Source: Eubacteriales bacterium (GTDB lineage: Bacteria > Bacillota > Clostridia > Christensenellales > SZUA-584). From it: a stretch of 7,094 nt of DNA. Shown here piece by piece: positions 1-6,561 of the stretch. The notes beneath the pieces were generated by a model, which searched no databases, was not told where the DNA came from, and worked only from the letters and a program-made list of their open reading frames with translations. The stretch lies in assembly GCA_028711205.1 (NCBI GenBank), contig JAQTSP010000138.1, forward strand, positions 1 through 7,094, written 5' to 3'. A program made the translations under genes and the position numbers. How positions within the stretch are numbered: position 1 is the stretch's first letter; each line of letters begins with the position of its first letter.

Positions 1-1920
1 CTCGAGGTACGTCGGTATCGAATCCATCGGGCCCGGCCGAAACAGCGAGATGCCGACCATGATATCGCCAAGGTTTGTCGGTTTTAACCTCTGCATCAGG
101 CTTCTCATACCGGCGCTCTCAAGCTGAAAAACGCCGTCCGTATCGCCCGAAGCGATCAGCTCAAACACATTCTTATCGTTAAAGCGAAGATTGTCAAGCC
201 GTATGTCCTGCCCTCTTGTCTTCTTGACCATTTCGATCGTATGCCGTATGACTGTCAGGTTGCGGAGTCCCAGGAAATCCATTTTCAGCAGCCCCAGGCT
301 CTCGAGCGTCGTCATCGGGAACTGCGTGATCACGCTGCCGTCACGCGGGTTGATCTGCAGCGGCACGTATTCCGTGATGGGCCGCTTTGATATCACCACG
401 CCGGCGGCATGTGTTGAAGCGTGCCGCGGAATGCCCTCAAGCTTCATCGCCGTATCGAGCAGCTTCTTGATCTCAGGATTGGTTTTATACTCCATCATCA
501 GCCTGTCGTTTTCCTGCATCGCGCGCGATATCGTCATCTTCAATGCGAACGGCACCATCTTGGCGATCCTGTCCGCGTCGGCAAGCGGCACCTTCTGCGC
601 CCGCGCGACGTCGCGTATCACCTGCTTCGCGCCCAGCGTACCGAACGTAATGATCTGCGCGACCTTGTCCGCGCCGTATTTCCCCACGACGTAGTCGATG
701 ACCTCCTGCCGCCTTTCAATGCAAAAATCGATATCGATATCCGGCATGCTGATGCGTTCGGGGTTTAAAAAACGTTCGAACAAAAGTGCGTATTCGATCG
801 GGTCAACGTCTGTGATGCGCAGCGCATACGCCACAAGGCTGCCGGCCGCGCTGCCTCTGCCAGGGCCGACCATAATGCCGTTGTCGCGTGCGAACCTGAT
901 AAAATCCCATACGATCAGAAAATAGTCGGTAAAGCCCATGTCGCCGATCACGCGCAGTTCATACGCAAGGCGCTCCTTCAAATCGTCCGTGACGTTCTCA
1001 TATCTTTGCGCAAGGCCGCTTTCACTGATGCCTTTCAGATATTCGGCGTGGCTTTGTCCTTCGGGCACTTCAAACACAGGCAGGTGGATCTTTGAAAAGT
1101 CCATCGAAACGCCGCACTGTTTTGCGATGGTTTCGGTGTTCTCGATCGCGCCCGGAACATGCAGAAACAGACTTTCCATCTCTTCGGCGCTTTTCAGATA
1201 AAACTCGTCCGTACCGAACTTTAACCTGTCCGTGTCTTCGACAAATGTGCGCGTCTGAACACAAAGCAGCACATCCTGCGCCTCCGCGTCCTCCTTGTTC
1301 GTGTAGTGCACATCGTTTGTCGCGACAAGCGGTATAGAGAGGCGGCCGCCCATATCGATCAGCGCGGCGTTCACCTGCTTTTGTTCGGGCAGATGATGGT
1401 CCTGAAGTTCAAGATAGAAATCGCCGCCGAACATGTCGCGCAGCCGCACTGCCAGGCTTTCAGCGCCCGGCTCGTCACCGCTGAGAATCATGCGCGGTAT
1501 ATCCCCTGCAAGGCAGGCCGACAGGCAGATAAGCCCGTTCTTGTGCTGGTTTAACACGTCATAATCGATGCGCGGTTTGCGGTAAAACCCTTCGGTAAAA
1601 CCCATTGACGTTAAACGCATCAGGTTTTTGTACCCTTCGTTGTCCTTTGCCAAAAGCACCAGATGCGAATACTCTTTCATGGCTTTTGTTTTGTCCGTCA
1701 GTTTGCCCGGCGCGACATAGACCTCGCACCCGATGATCGGCCGCAGGCCCGCGTCCATCGCTTTTTTGTAAAAATCGACAACGCCGTACATCACGCCGTG
1801 ATCGGTGATCGCGATGCTGTGCATGCTAAGCGCGGCGGCCCTGTCGATGATATCGCCGATCCTCGCCGCACCGTCAAGCAGGCTGTATTCGGTATGAAGA
1901 TGTAAATGCGTAAAGTTCAT
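1..1920 (-). CDS. dnaE: DNA polymerase III subunit alpha (DnaE), N-terminal 640 residues, 3' end outside window
   Basis: This is the catalytic subunit of a C-family replicative DNA polymerase, which extends DNA in the cytosolic replisome. The frame is open from the ATG at 1920 to the left edge with no internal stop or frameshift. The N-terminal PHP domain shows HLHTEYS at residues 7-13 and TDHG at 39-42. The palm begins around residue 280 and shows PGRGSAAG at 353-360 and MPDIDIDFC at 392-400. D396 and D398 there match the paired catalytic aspartates of the family, and the third lies in KMDFLGLR at D548. The visible sequence ends in PMDSIPTYLE, a conserved stretch well short of the usual length of about 1150 residues, so the fingers, beta-binding and OB regions are missing. 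The start is supported by a GGAGGTT ribosome site 8 bases upstream and by family-typical residues immediately after Met. It is divergent from the ABC operon. The identity is clear; which DnaE paralogue it is cannot be settled here. Confidence 0.97.
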   Translation of the reverse strand, partial: MNFTHLHLHTEYSLLDGAARIGDIIDRAAALSMHSIAITDHGVMYGVVDFYKKAMDAGLRPIIGCEVYVAPGKLTDKTKAMKEYSHLVLLAKDNEGYKNLMRLTSMGFTEGFYRKPRIDYDVLNQHKNGLICLSACLAGDIPRMILSGDEPGAESLAVRLRDMFGGDFYLELQDHHLPEQKQVNAALIDMGGRLSIPLVATNDVHYTNKEDAEAQDVLLCVQTRTFVEDTDRLKFGTDEFYLKSAEEMESLFLHVPGAIENTETIAKQCGVSMDFSKIHLPVFEVPEGQSHAEYLKGISESGLAQRYENVTDDLKERLAYELRVIGDMGFTDYFLIVWDFIRFARDNGIMVGPGRGSAAGSLVAYALRITDVDPIEYALLFERFLNPERISMPDIDIDFCIERRQEVIDYVVGKYGADKVAQIITFGTLGAKQVIRDVARAQKVPLADADRIAKMVPFALKMTISRAMQENDRLMMEYKTNPEIKKLLDTAMKLEGIPRHASTHAAGVVISKRPITEYVPLQINPRDGSVITQFPMTTLESLGLLKMDFLGLRNLTVIRHTIEMVKKTRGQDIRLDNLRFNDKNVFELIASGDTDGVFQLESAGMRSLMQRLKPTNLGDIMVGISLFRPGPMDSIPTYLE

Positions 1921-1928
1921 GAAAAGGC

Positions 1929-1935
1929 AACCTCC
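1929..1935 (-). promoter_or_regulatory. Ribosome binding site of dnaE
   Basis: Read on the minus strand this is GGAGGTT, a near-perfect Shine-Dalgarno sequence, with 8 bases between it and the ATG at 1920. It fixes the dnaE start. Confidence 0.85.
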
Positions 1936-1944
1936 GGTATGTTT

Positions 1945-1973
1945 ATTCTACTCTAAAATCACATATCATACAA
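1945..1973 (-). promoter_or_regulatory. Candidate dnaE promoter
   Basis: On the minus strand, TAGAAT (1950 to 1945, five of six matches to TATAAT) follows TTGTAT (1973 to 1968, only the TTG matching TTGACA) at a 17-base spacing. It lies 25 bases or more before the dnaE start, which leaves room for a short leader carrying the ribosome site. The weak -35 box makes this tentative. Confidence 0.4.
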
Positions 1974-1984
1974 ATATTTTCTGT

Positions 1985-2018
1985 GCCGGCCGGCGCGCCT
2001 GCAAAGGCGAAAACGCGC
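1985..2018. repeat. GC-rich palindromic patch between the divergent promoters
   Basis: Two overlapping perfect palindromes stand here, GCCGGCCGGC (1985-1994) and GGCGCGCC (1992-1999). They are followed by a small hairpin: CGCCT (1996-2000), loop GCAA, AGGCG (2005-2009). The pairing GCG 1993-1995 with CGC 2014-2016 could extend it. The patch lies between the outward-facing promoters of dnaE and the ABC operon in otherwise AT-rich sequence. There is no T-run, so it is not a standard terminator. It might be a regulator site or only a structured spacer; no function is shown. Confidence 0.4.
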
Positions 2019-2028
2019 AAATGAGAAA

Positions 2029-2057
2029 TATACAAGCCGTGCATATTGTGTTATAAT
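2029..2057 (+). promoter_or_regulatory. Sigma-A-type promoter of the ABC permease/ATPase operon
   Basis: A perfect TATAAT (2052-2057) with an extended -10 TG at 2049-2050 is preceded, at a 17-base spacing, by TATACA (2029-2034, four of six matches to TTGACA). The expected transcript start is near 2064, giving a leader of about 23 bases. A CGGAGT ribosome site at 2073-2078 sits 8 bases before the permease ATG. Confidence 0.7.
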
Positions 2058-2086
2058 TTTTTTTAAAAGAAACGGAGTATTGGGGC

Positions 2087-2845
2087 ATGGTTTTAAACAA
2101 AAGCGGCAGATTTAAAAGGATACGCAATATCACGCTGGTCATTTTGTTCTGGTTCGCCGTATGGCAGATCGTTTCGTTGATCGTGAACCAGCCGTTATTG
2201 ATGCCATCGCCGTCCGAAACATTCTCGTCGCTTGGCATGCTGCTCGTCACAAGCAAGTTCTGGCTCAGCGTCGCGTTTACCTTTTACCGTGTTGTTTTCG
2301 GCCTTGCCATATCTGTTGTGACGGGTATCGTTCTCGCGTTTATGGCGTCCCGCTCGGCCGCTCTTGATAACCTGCTTCGGCCTGTCGTCGCGGCCATCAA
2401 ATCGACACCTGTGATGTCGATCATCGTGCTTGCGCTCGTATGGTTCTCCGAGTCGTTTGTGCCGGTATTCTCCTGCGTGCTGCTTTGTTTCCCGATATTC
2501 TATACAAACACGCTGACGGGCATACGGTCGGTCAGCGGCAACCTTCTTGAAATGTCGGCGGTTTTTCGCGTCAGGCGCAAACGCGTCATCAAAGAAGTCA
2601 TCATACCGTCGGTTTTGCCGCACGTATATTCCGCGCTGTCTGTATGTCTTGGGTTTTCGTGGAAATCGGTCGTGGCGGCGGAAGTGCTCTCGAGCCCAAA
2701 ATATTCCATGGGGTTCAATCTTTACGCGACAAAGCTGTATCTGAACACCGCCGAGCTCTTTGCCTGGACTTTGACCATCATCGTCATCAGCCTTATCGTC
2801 GAAAAAGGGCTCAAGGGGATTTTGCCCAAAGGAAATACATTATGA
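2087..2845 (+). CDS. ABC transporter permease, SsuC/TauC/ThiX-like (binding-protein-dependent import)
   Basis: This is the membrane subunit of an ABC importer, 252 residues, the usual length for the nitrate/sulfonate/taurine and thiamine-precursor group. Hydrophobic stretches at about 15-34, 62-86, 100-120, 123-146, 180-198 and 222-238 suggest six membrane helices. The cytosolic coupling (EAA) loop runs from E155 to P178 and ends in IIPSVLP, matching the LPAALP end of SsuC-type loops. R161 occupies the position where the loop normally has glycine. The start is supported by the ribosome site at 2073-2078 and by a strong promoter upstream. The stop overlaps the start of the ATPase gene by four bases (ATGA), so the two are translationally coupled and almost certainly form one transporter. 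The substrate cannot be told: no binding protein, riboswitch or pathway gene is present. An aliphatic sulfonate, taurine or pyrimidine/thiamine-precursor role is only family inference. Confidence 0.9.
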   Translation: MVLNKSGRFKRIRNITLVILFWFAVWQIVSLIVNQPLLMPSPSETFSSLGMLLVTSKFWLSVAFTFYRVVFGLAISVVTGIVLAFMASRSAALDNLLRPVVAAIKSTPVMSIIVLALVWFSESFVPVFSCVLLCFPIFYTNTLTGIRSVSGNLLEMSAVFRVRRKRVIKEVIIPSVLPHVYSALSVCLGFSWKSVVAAEVLSSPKYSMGFNLYATKLYLNTAELFAWTLTIIVISLIVEKGLKGILPKGNTL

Positions 2846-3447
2846 GTATTCGCATCGATTCGCTGACAAAAAAATTCGCAGGCCGCGCGCTTTTCGATCA
2901 TATCAGCCTCGACATACCGCTTGATAAAACGACCGTGATGGCCGGCAGCTCAGGCTGCGGCAAAACGACGCTGCTCCGCATCATCGCGGGGCTTGACCGT
3001 GACTATGACGGAAGCGTTTCTGGCGTACCCGAAAGGATCTCGTTCATGTTTCAGGAGGACAGGCTTTTGCCCTGGTACAGCGTTTATCAAAACATCGAAT
3101 TCGTGCTGAAAGATGTGATGGGAAGAACGCAGATGCATGATGTGGTCAATGAGATAATCGCGGCTGTGCAGCTTACGGGGCACGAGGACAAGCTTCCTTC
3201 CAAGCTCTCCGGCGGCATGAAACGCCGCGTCGCGATGGCAAGGGCGTTTTGCTGCCCTGCCGATCTGCTGCTCCTTGACGAACCGTTCAAGGGTTTTGAC
3301 GCAAAACTGAAAAGCGACATGATCGCGCTTTTTGAGCGGCTATATGTTAAAACAAACAAAACCGTCATACTTGTCACGCATGACGACATCGCGGGGCTTG
3401 GCCGCGATATCATCGATTTGGATGGCATTCGCAGCATGAAAGCGTGA
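2842..3447 (+). CDS. ABC transporter ATP-binding protein, partner of the upstream permease
   Basis: This is the ATPase that powers the importer at the cytosolic face of the membrane. All nucleotide-binding motifs are visible: Walker A GSSGCGKT at 35-42, Q-loop Q71 in FQEDRLLPW, signature LSGGM at 122-126, Walker B LLLLDEP at 142-148, a D-loop-like GFDA at 151-154 and the switch histidine H180 in VTHD. The FQEDRLLPW stretch is typical of SsuB/TauB/ThiZ-type ATPases. At 201 residues it is shorter than the common 240-260, lacking the usual C-terminal tail, but the catalytic core is complete. The ATG at 2842 is chosen because it overlaps the permease stop and starts directly at the first beta strand (MSIRIDSLTKKF). 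A longer reading from 2644 would run through permease sequence in another frame and adds no ABC-like residues. The substrate is unknown. Confidence 0.93.
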   Translation: MSIRIDSLTKKFAGRALFDHISLDIPLDKTTVMAGSSGCGKTTLLRIIAGLDRDYDGSVSGVPERISFMFQEDRLLPWYSVYQNIEFVLKDVMGRTQMHDVVNEIIAAVQLTGHEDKLPSKLSGGMKRRVAMARAFCCPADLLLLDEPFKGFDAKLKSDMIALFERLYVKTNKTVILVTHDDIAGLGRDIIDLDGIRSMKA

Positions 3448-3458
3448 CGCATTTTGCC

Positions 3459-3483
3459 AGAATATCGTTAAATCTAGAATATC
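3459..3483. repeat. Pair of 8-base direct repeats AGAATATC before a promoter
   Basis: AGAATATC occurs at 3459-3466 and again at 3476-3483, 17 bases apart start to start. The second copy abuts the -35 box of the next promoter at 3484. The spacing is not an exact multiple of a helical turn. It could be an activator or repressor site for the downstream pair of genes, or chance in AT-rich DNA. Confidence 0.35.
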
Positions 3484-3512
3484 TTGACGTTATTGACATT
3501 GGGCAATATACT
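3484..3512 (+). promoter_or_regulatory. Sigma-A-type promoter of the zinc-ribbon/beta-module gene pair
   Basis: TTGACG (3484-3489) and TATACT (3507-3512), each five of six matches to consensus, are separated by 17 bases. A second perfect TTGACA lies at 3493-3498, but no good -10 box sits at the right distance from it. The predicted start near 3519 gives a leader of about 60 bases. The leader contains an all-A/T inverted repeat (AATAAAA 3521-3527 with TTTTATT 3534-3540) and an AGAGAGGA ribosome site at 3562-3569, 9 bases before the ATG. Confidence 0.65.
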
Positions 3513-3578
3513 GTTTCTGTAATAAAATATACTTTTTATTGTTTTTGATATGCCGTCTTACAGAGAGGATAAAAGTTT

Positions 3579-4562
3579 ATGCAAAATAACACAGCCGCCG
3601 ATTTTAATCTCGATGATAACATTTTATTTTGTAGAAAATGCGATAAGTATGTTGTTGGAGACCTTCGTTTTTGTACGGATTGCGGCACTGTCATGTTAAA
3701 ACCAAAAGACATAGCCGCACGCCGCGCCGACATCATTTTTTTGTGCGAATGCATCGTCATTTTATTGGCCTGCATTGCTGCCATGTCGATCCTCAACGAT
3801 CTGGCATATTTTATGCTGGCCGGCGCGGCTGCTTTGATACTGTGCATCACAGCTTATTTACTGCGTCCGTTGCTGTCAAAAATATTTTCGTGGCTGATCA
3901 GCAAAAAAGTACTGCGTTCAACGGAAATGCAGCAGGCCGGACAATATATTGAGGATGCCCTGTACCGTATGGAGTTGGCGTTGAATCAGGACAACCTAAC
4001 CGTATTTGCAAAGCTGCGGTATGAATATAAACATCTCTCTTTTGTACCGCGGCTTTGCTATCTTGACGCTATATATGATTACAGGCAAGGCCATATTGAA
4101 GATTCATATGAAAAATGCTATCAGACGTTTTTAAATCGAAAAGGGAACGTAAAATATTTGGATTTATTGACGGATCTGGTCGTATCCGGTGCCAAAATCG
4201 ATATGAACATTTCATTTATGCTGAGAAGTTTTACGGCTTTTCTTAATGATCCCAAATATACGCCGCTTCTTGCCGCCATCGCCGAAACCGAATATGACTG
4301 CGCTTATACCGATATGAATATTCTTGATTTGGCCATAAAATTTACGAACAGCGACAGATTCAAGATGAGAAAATTTTACTTTGCGGCCAATTCACCGGAC
4401 CCGCAGAATATTCATGAAGCATATGGCCTTGGCATCTCCCTTTTTGAAAATAATAAGCATGACGAAATTTTCGTCAAAACATTCGTAGACGTGATTAAGC
4501 TCAACAGATCCACCGACGAGACATCGAATAATATCGTCAGCTATTATTATAATACATTTTAA
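3579..4562 (+). CDS. Zinc-ribbon membrane protein with helical TPR-like cytosolic domain, function unknown
   Basis: I do not recognise this 327-residue protein as a named family. Near the N-terminus, C18-x2-C21 and C32-x2-C35 form a zinc-ribbon-like pattern (CRKC, CTDC). Two hydrophobic helices follow at about 51-71 and 76-96 with only a few residues between them. Positive residues before the first (KPKDIAARR) and after the second (RPLLSK, SKK) put both termini in the cytosol, so it is a membrane hairpin with almost nothing outside. Residues about 113-327 are helical. The stretch 155-187, with AIYDYRQG followed by an amphipathic helix, looks like a TPR/SEL1-type helix pair, suggesting protein binding. 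The start is supported by AGAGAGGA 9 bases upstream. It has its own promoter and lies 15 bases before the next gene, so the two probably share a transcript. A scaffold or signalling partner for the downstream surface protein is inference. Confidence 0.85.
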   Translation: MQNNTAADFNLDDNILFCRKCDKYVVGDLRFCTDCGTVMLKPKDIAARRADIIFLCECIVILLACIAAMSILNDLAYFMLAGAAALILCITAYLLRPLLSKIFSWLISKKVLRSTEMQQAGQYIEDALYRMELALNQDNLTVFAKLRYEYKHLSFVPRLCYLDAIYDYRQGHIEDSYEKCYQTFLNRKGNVKYLDLLTDLVVSGAKIDMNISFMLRSFTAFLNDPKYTPLLAAIAETEYDCAYTDMNILDLAIKFTNSDRFKMRKFYFAANSPDPQNIHEAYGLGISLFENNKHDEIFVKTFVDVIKLNRSTDETSNNIVSYYYNTF

Positions 4563-4565
4563 TTT

Positions 4566-4573
4566 AAGGCGGT
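4566..4573 (+). promoter_or_regulatory. Ribosome binding site of the beta-module surface protein gene
   Basis: AAGGCGGT matches AAGGAGGT at seven of eight bases and fills most of the 15-base gap after the upstream stop. It supports the ATG at 4578 and re-initiation or coupled translation within one transcript. Confidence 0.65.
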
Positions 4574-4577
4574 CAGC

Positions 4578-6545
4578 ATGGAAACAACTGATAGTACTCA
4601 AGATTCGTCCGGGAAAGAAGCCGGGTATTCAAAAATCCCAAAAAGCAGCATGGGGCTGGTTGTACTCATTTGTACAATTATGCTGATTGCCGGTATTGTC
4701 GGCGGCGGTATTTATGCGCATCAATATATGCAGGCGTATTATGATATGGATAAAAGTATTGCCGGCATATTGCTTTCGGACAGGCTTGGCAACGATGACC
4801 TTGCATATGCAGTTGACCTCGTCAATAACGATACGCTTAGCTATGAGATCACCTTTGATCATTTGCCGGAAAACGCCTCAATACGTTTTGATGATAATAT
4901 CATCGATAAAAAAGACGACAATCTGTTTATGATCGATTATTCCGATCTGTTCAATTATATTGAAAACAACTATGATGTTGTGACCGCCAGCAATGCTTAT
5001 CTGAGTTTTGAATATACCGCCTATATTGATAATGAAGCGCTGCGGCACGGTACCGTCGATTTTATTTTCCCGCTGGAGATAAGCGGCGGATACGTTTTGC
5101 CTGAAGTCATGGAATCCATTGCGAGCGAACACAGGATTTCCGAAATAGCTTTCCCTGACCTGCCGTCGTCCTTGACCGTCGATTTTGGCGATTCCGGCGT
5201 CCAGGACACCGGCGGTAACAATTTTACATTTAACCAGGATGAATACCTTCTGGCCCATGGCCCTGCCAGTCAGGATACAATAACGGTTGAGCTGAATTAC
5301 AGTATACTGTTAAAAGACAGTGTTTTGTATGAAGGCGTTTTGTCACTCGAGATTGAATCGATTCCATATTATGATGAAAACAACATGGCGCCTGAAATAA
5401 ATATTGAAGGGCTTGGCGACACATATGTCTTTACGTTTGATGTGCCCGAAGGTTTTGAGGTGAGCATCGATAACGCTGCTTTCAATCGTGTCGCCGATAA
5501 CCAGTTCATACTTGAGAAGCAAACGGCCATCGAAATCTGTTCACCTGATACGGATAACAGTGAAACGCCTGAAATTCTGCCGGCATTATATACCGTCACT
5601 TATACATACGGGCAAAAGGAACTATTCAGCGAGATATATACGCTTGATATCGATCTCAGAACACCGCTTGTTCTTGACGCGTATAACCCGGAATGCAGAG
5701 CCTCGAGCATAACCATAAGCGGTCTTGTATCATCGGGAACGACGCTGAAGCTTGACGGCAAGACGCTCGAGCTAACGGACAATGGAGACGGAACAATGTC
5801 TTTTGCTAAAGTGATCACTCTTAAAGAAGGAAAAACTTACGAAATGGTACTGACAGCAACCCGTGAAGGCGAGCTGAAAAATACGCAGACAATCATTATC
5901 AAAGCGCTCCCGGCAATTGAATACGCGCTCGGAGCAAGCCTTGAAGCGGATGAAGTCGTTATCAGCTTTGAAACCGACCCGGATTATTCGATATCGATGA
6001 CCGTTAATTACTATGACCCGGAATGGAGTACCGGATGGGGCGACGCTTATCAAATTTTGGATACGGATGCCAGCGGCCCGATAGTTACCGGCGCAGACGG
6101 TACGGCATCTGTCGCGGTTGATTTTACAGAAGGATACGGCGTATATGTTTTCTATATCATGTGCCTTGATGAAAATGATCATGTCCTCTATTATGAAAGC
6201 AAGGAAGTCTATCATGAAACAGCTGATATGAAAACCGCGCGTGAATACAAAGAATCCTGCGATTATATCAATATAAACACGTTCGCAGCTAACCCGTCCG
6301 ATTATATGAACAGAAAAATATGCCTGATCGGCGAGTTGTACGGGTTTCTGGAAGACCGATGGTTTATTCTGTACGGTTATTATGGCGACTATATCGTTAT
6401 TGACGCACAGTCCGATGAGGTCATCGATTTCCTGCGCAATGCCATCGGGAGCACCATTGCTGTTTATGGCACTGCCGACAGTTCTCCGGAATACAGCGAA
6501 GACTATGCCGAATTCAACGTTCAATATGCCGATTATGAATCGTAG
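4578..6545 (+). CDS. Membrane-anchored extracellular protein with tandem beta-rich modules and a C-terminal OB-fold-like module
   Basis: This 655-residue protein is not one I recognise. A short cytosolic N-terminus (1-25, basic near the membrane) is followed by one strong membrane helix at about 26-46 with no lipobox or signal-peptidase motif, so it is anchored with its C-terminus outside. The exterior part is acidic and rich in Tyr and Asp. It contains modules that begin with a similar strand: ITFDHLP near 93, IAFPDLP near 192, FTFDVP near 287, ITISGL near 380 and ISFETDP near 464. The spacing of 99, 95, 93 and 84 residues suggests tandem Ig-like beta sandwiches. Residues about 562-650 differ: NPSDYMNRKICLIGELYG, then DYIVIDA and STIAVYGTAD, a pattern common in bacterial OB-fold modules (NPxxYxGkxVxxxGxV). 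No enzyme motif or sortase LPxTG is visible. It follows the zinc-ribbon gene by 15 bases. A surface sensor or binding role is inference. Confidence 0.85.
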   Translation: METTDSTQDSSGKEAGYSKIPKSSMGLVVLICTIMLIAGIVGGGIYAHQYMQAYYDMDKSIAGILLSDRLGNDDLAYAVDLVNNDTLSYEITFDHLPENASIRFDDNIIDKKDDNLFMIDYSDLFNYIENNYDVVTASNAYLSFEYTAYIDNEALRHGTVDFIFPLEISGGYVLPEVMESIASEHRISEIAFPDLPSSLTVDFGDSGVQDTGGNNFTFNQDEYLLAHGPASQDTITVELNYSILLKDSVLYEGVLSLEIESIPYYDENNMAPEINIEGLGDTYVFTFDVPEGFEVSIDNAAFNRVADNQFILEKQTAIEICSPDTDNSETPEILPALYTVTYTYGQKELFSEIYTLDIDLRTPLVLDAYNPECRASSITISGLVSSGTTLKLDGKTLELTDNGDGTMSFAKVITLKEGKTYEMVLTATREGELKNTQTIIIKALPAIEYALGASLEADEVVISFETDPDYSISMTVNYYDPEWSTGWGDAYQILDTDASGPIVTGADGTASVAVDFTEGYGVYVFYIMCLDENDHVLYYESKEVYHETADMKTAREYKESCDYININTFAANPSDYMNRKICLIGELYGFLEDRWFILYGYYGDYIVIDAQSDEVIDFLRNAIGSTIAVYGTADSSPEYSEDYAEFNVQYADYES

Positions 6546-6561
6546 CTAAAATGATATAAAC

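Noticed and set aside
191..1905. Several plus-strand open frames over the dnaE region
   Set aside because: They are antisense to a continuous, motif-complete dnaE frame, and their low-complexity Arg/Ser/Pro-rich products look like shadows.
2195..2623. Minus-strand open frame opposite the permease
   Set aside because: The product is Arg/His/Asp-rich without domain features, antisense to a permease with clear membrane helices and coupling loop.
2644..2841. N-terminal extension of the ABC ATPase
   Set aside because: The extra 66 residues are permease sequence in another frame; the ATGA overlap start at 2842 gives a normal ABC N-terminus.
3446..3475. Terminator directly after the ATPase gene
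   Set aside because: Only a 3-base GCG/CGC pairing is visible and no T-run follows.
3521..3546. Inverted repeat AATAAAA/TTTTATT followed by GTTTTT as a terminator of the ABC operon
   Set aside because: The stem is all A/T and lies downstream of the next gene's promoter, so it would be a poor terminator and would interrupt the new transcript.
5772..6524. Long 250-codon open frame on the minus strand
   Set aside because: It lies wholly antisense to the surface-protein gene, which has a membrane anchor, repeat pattern and good ribosome site. The antisense product has no recognisable domain or ribosome site.
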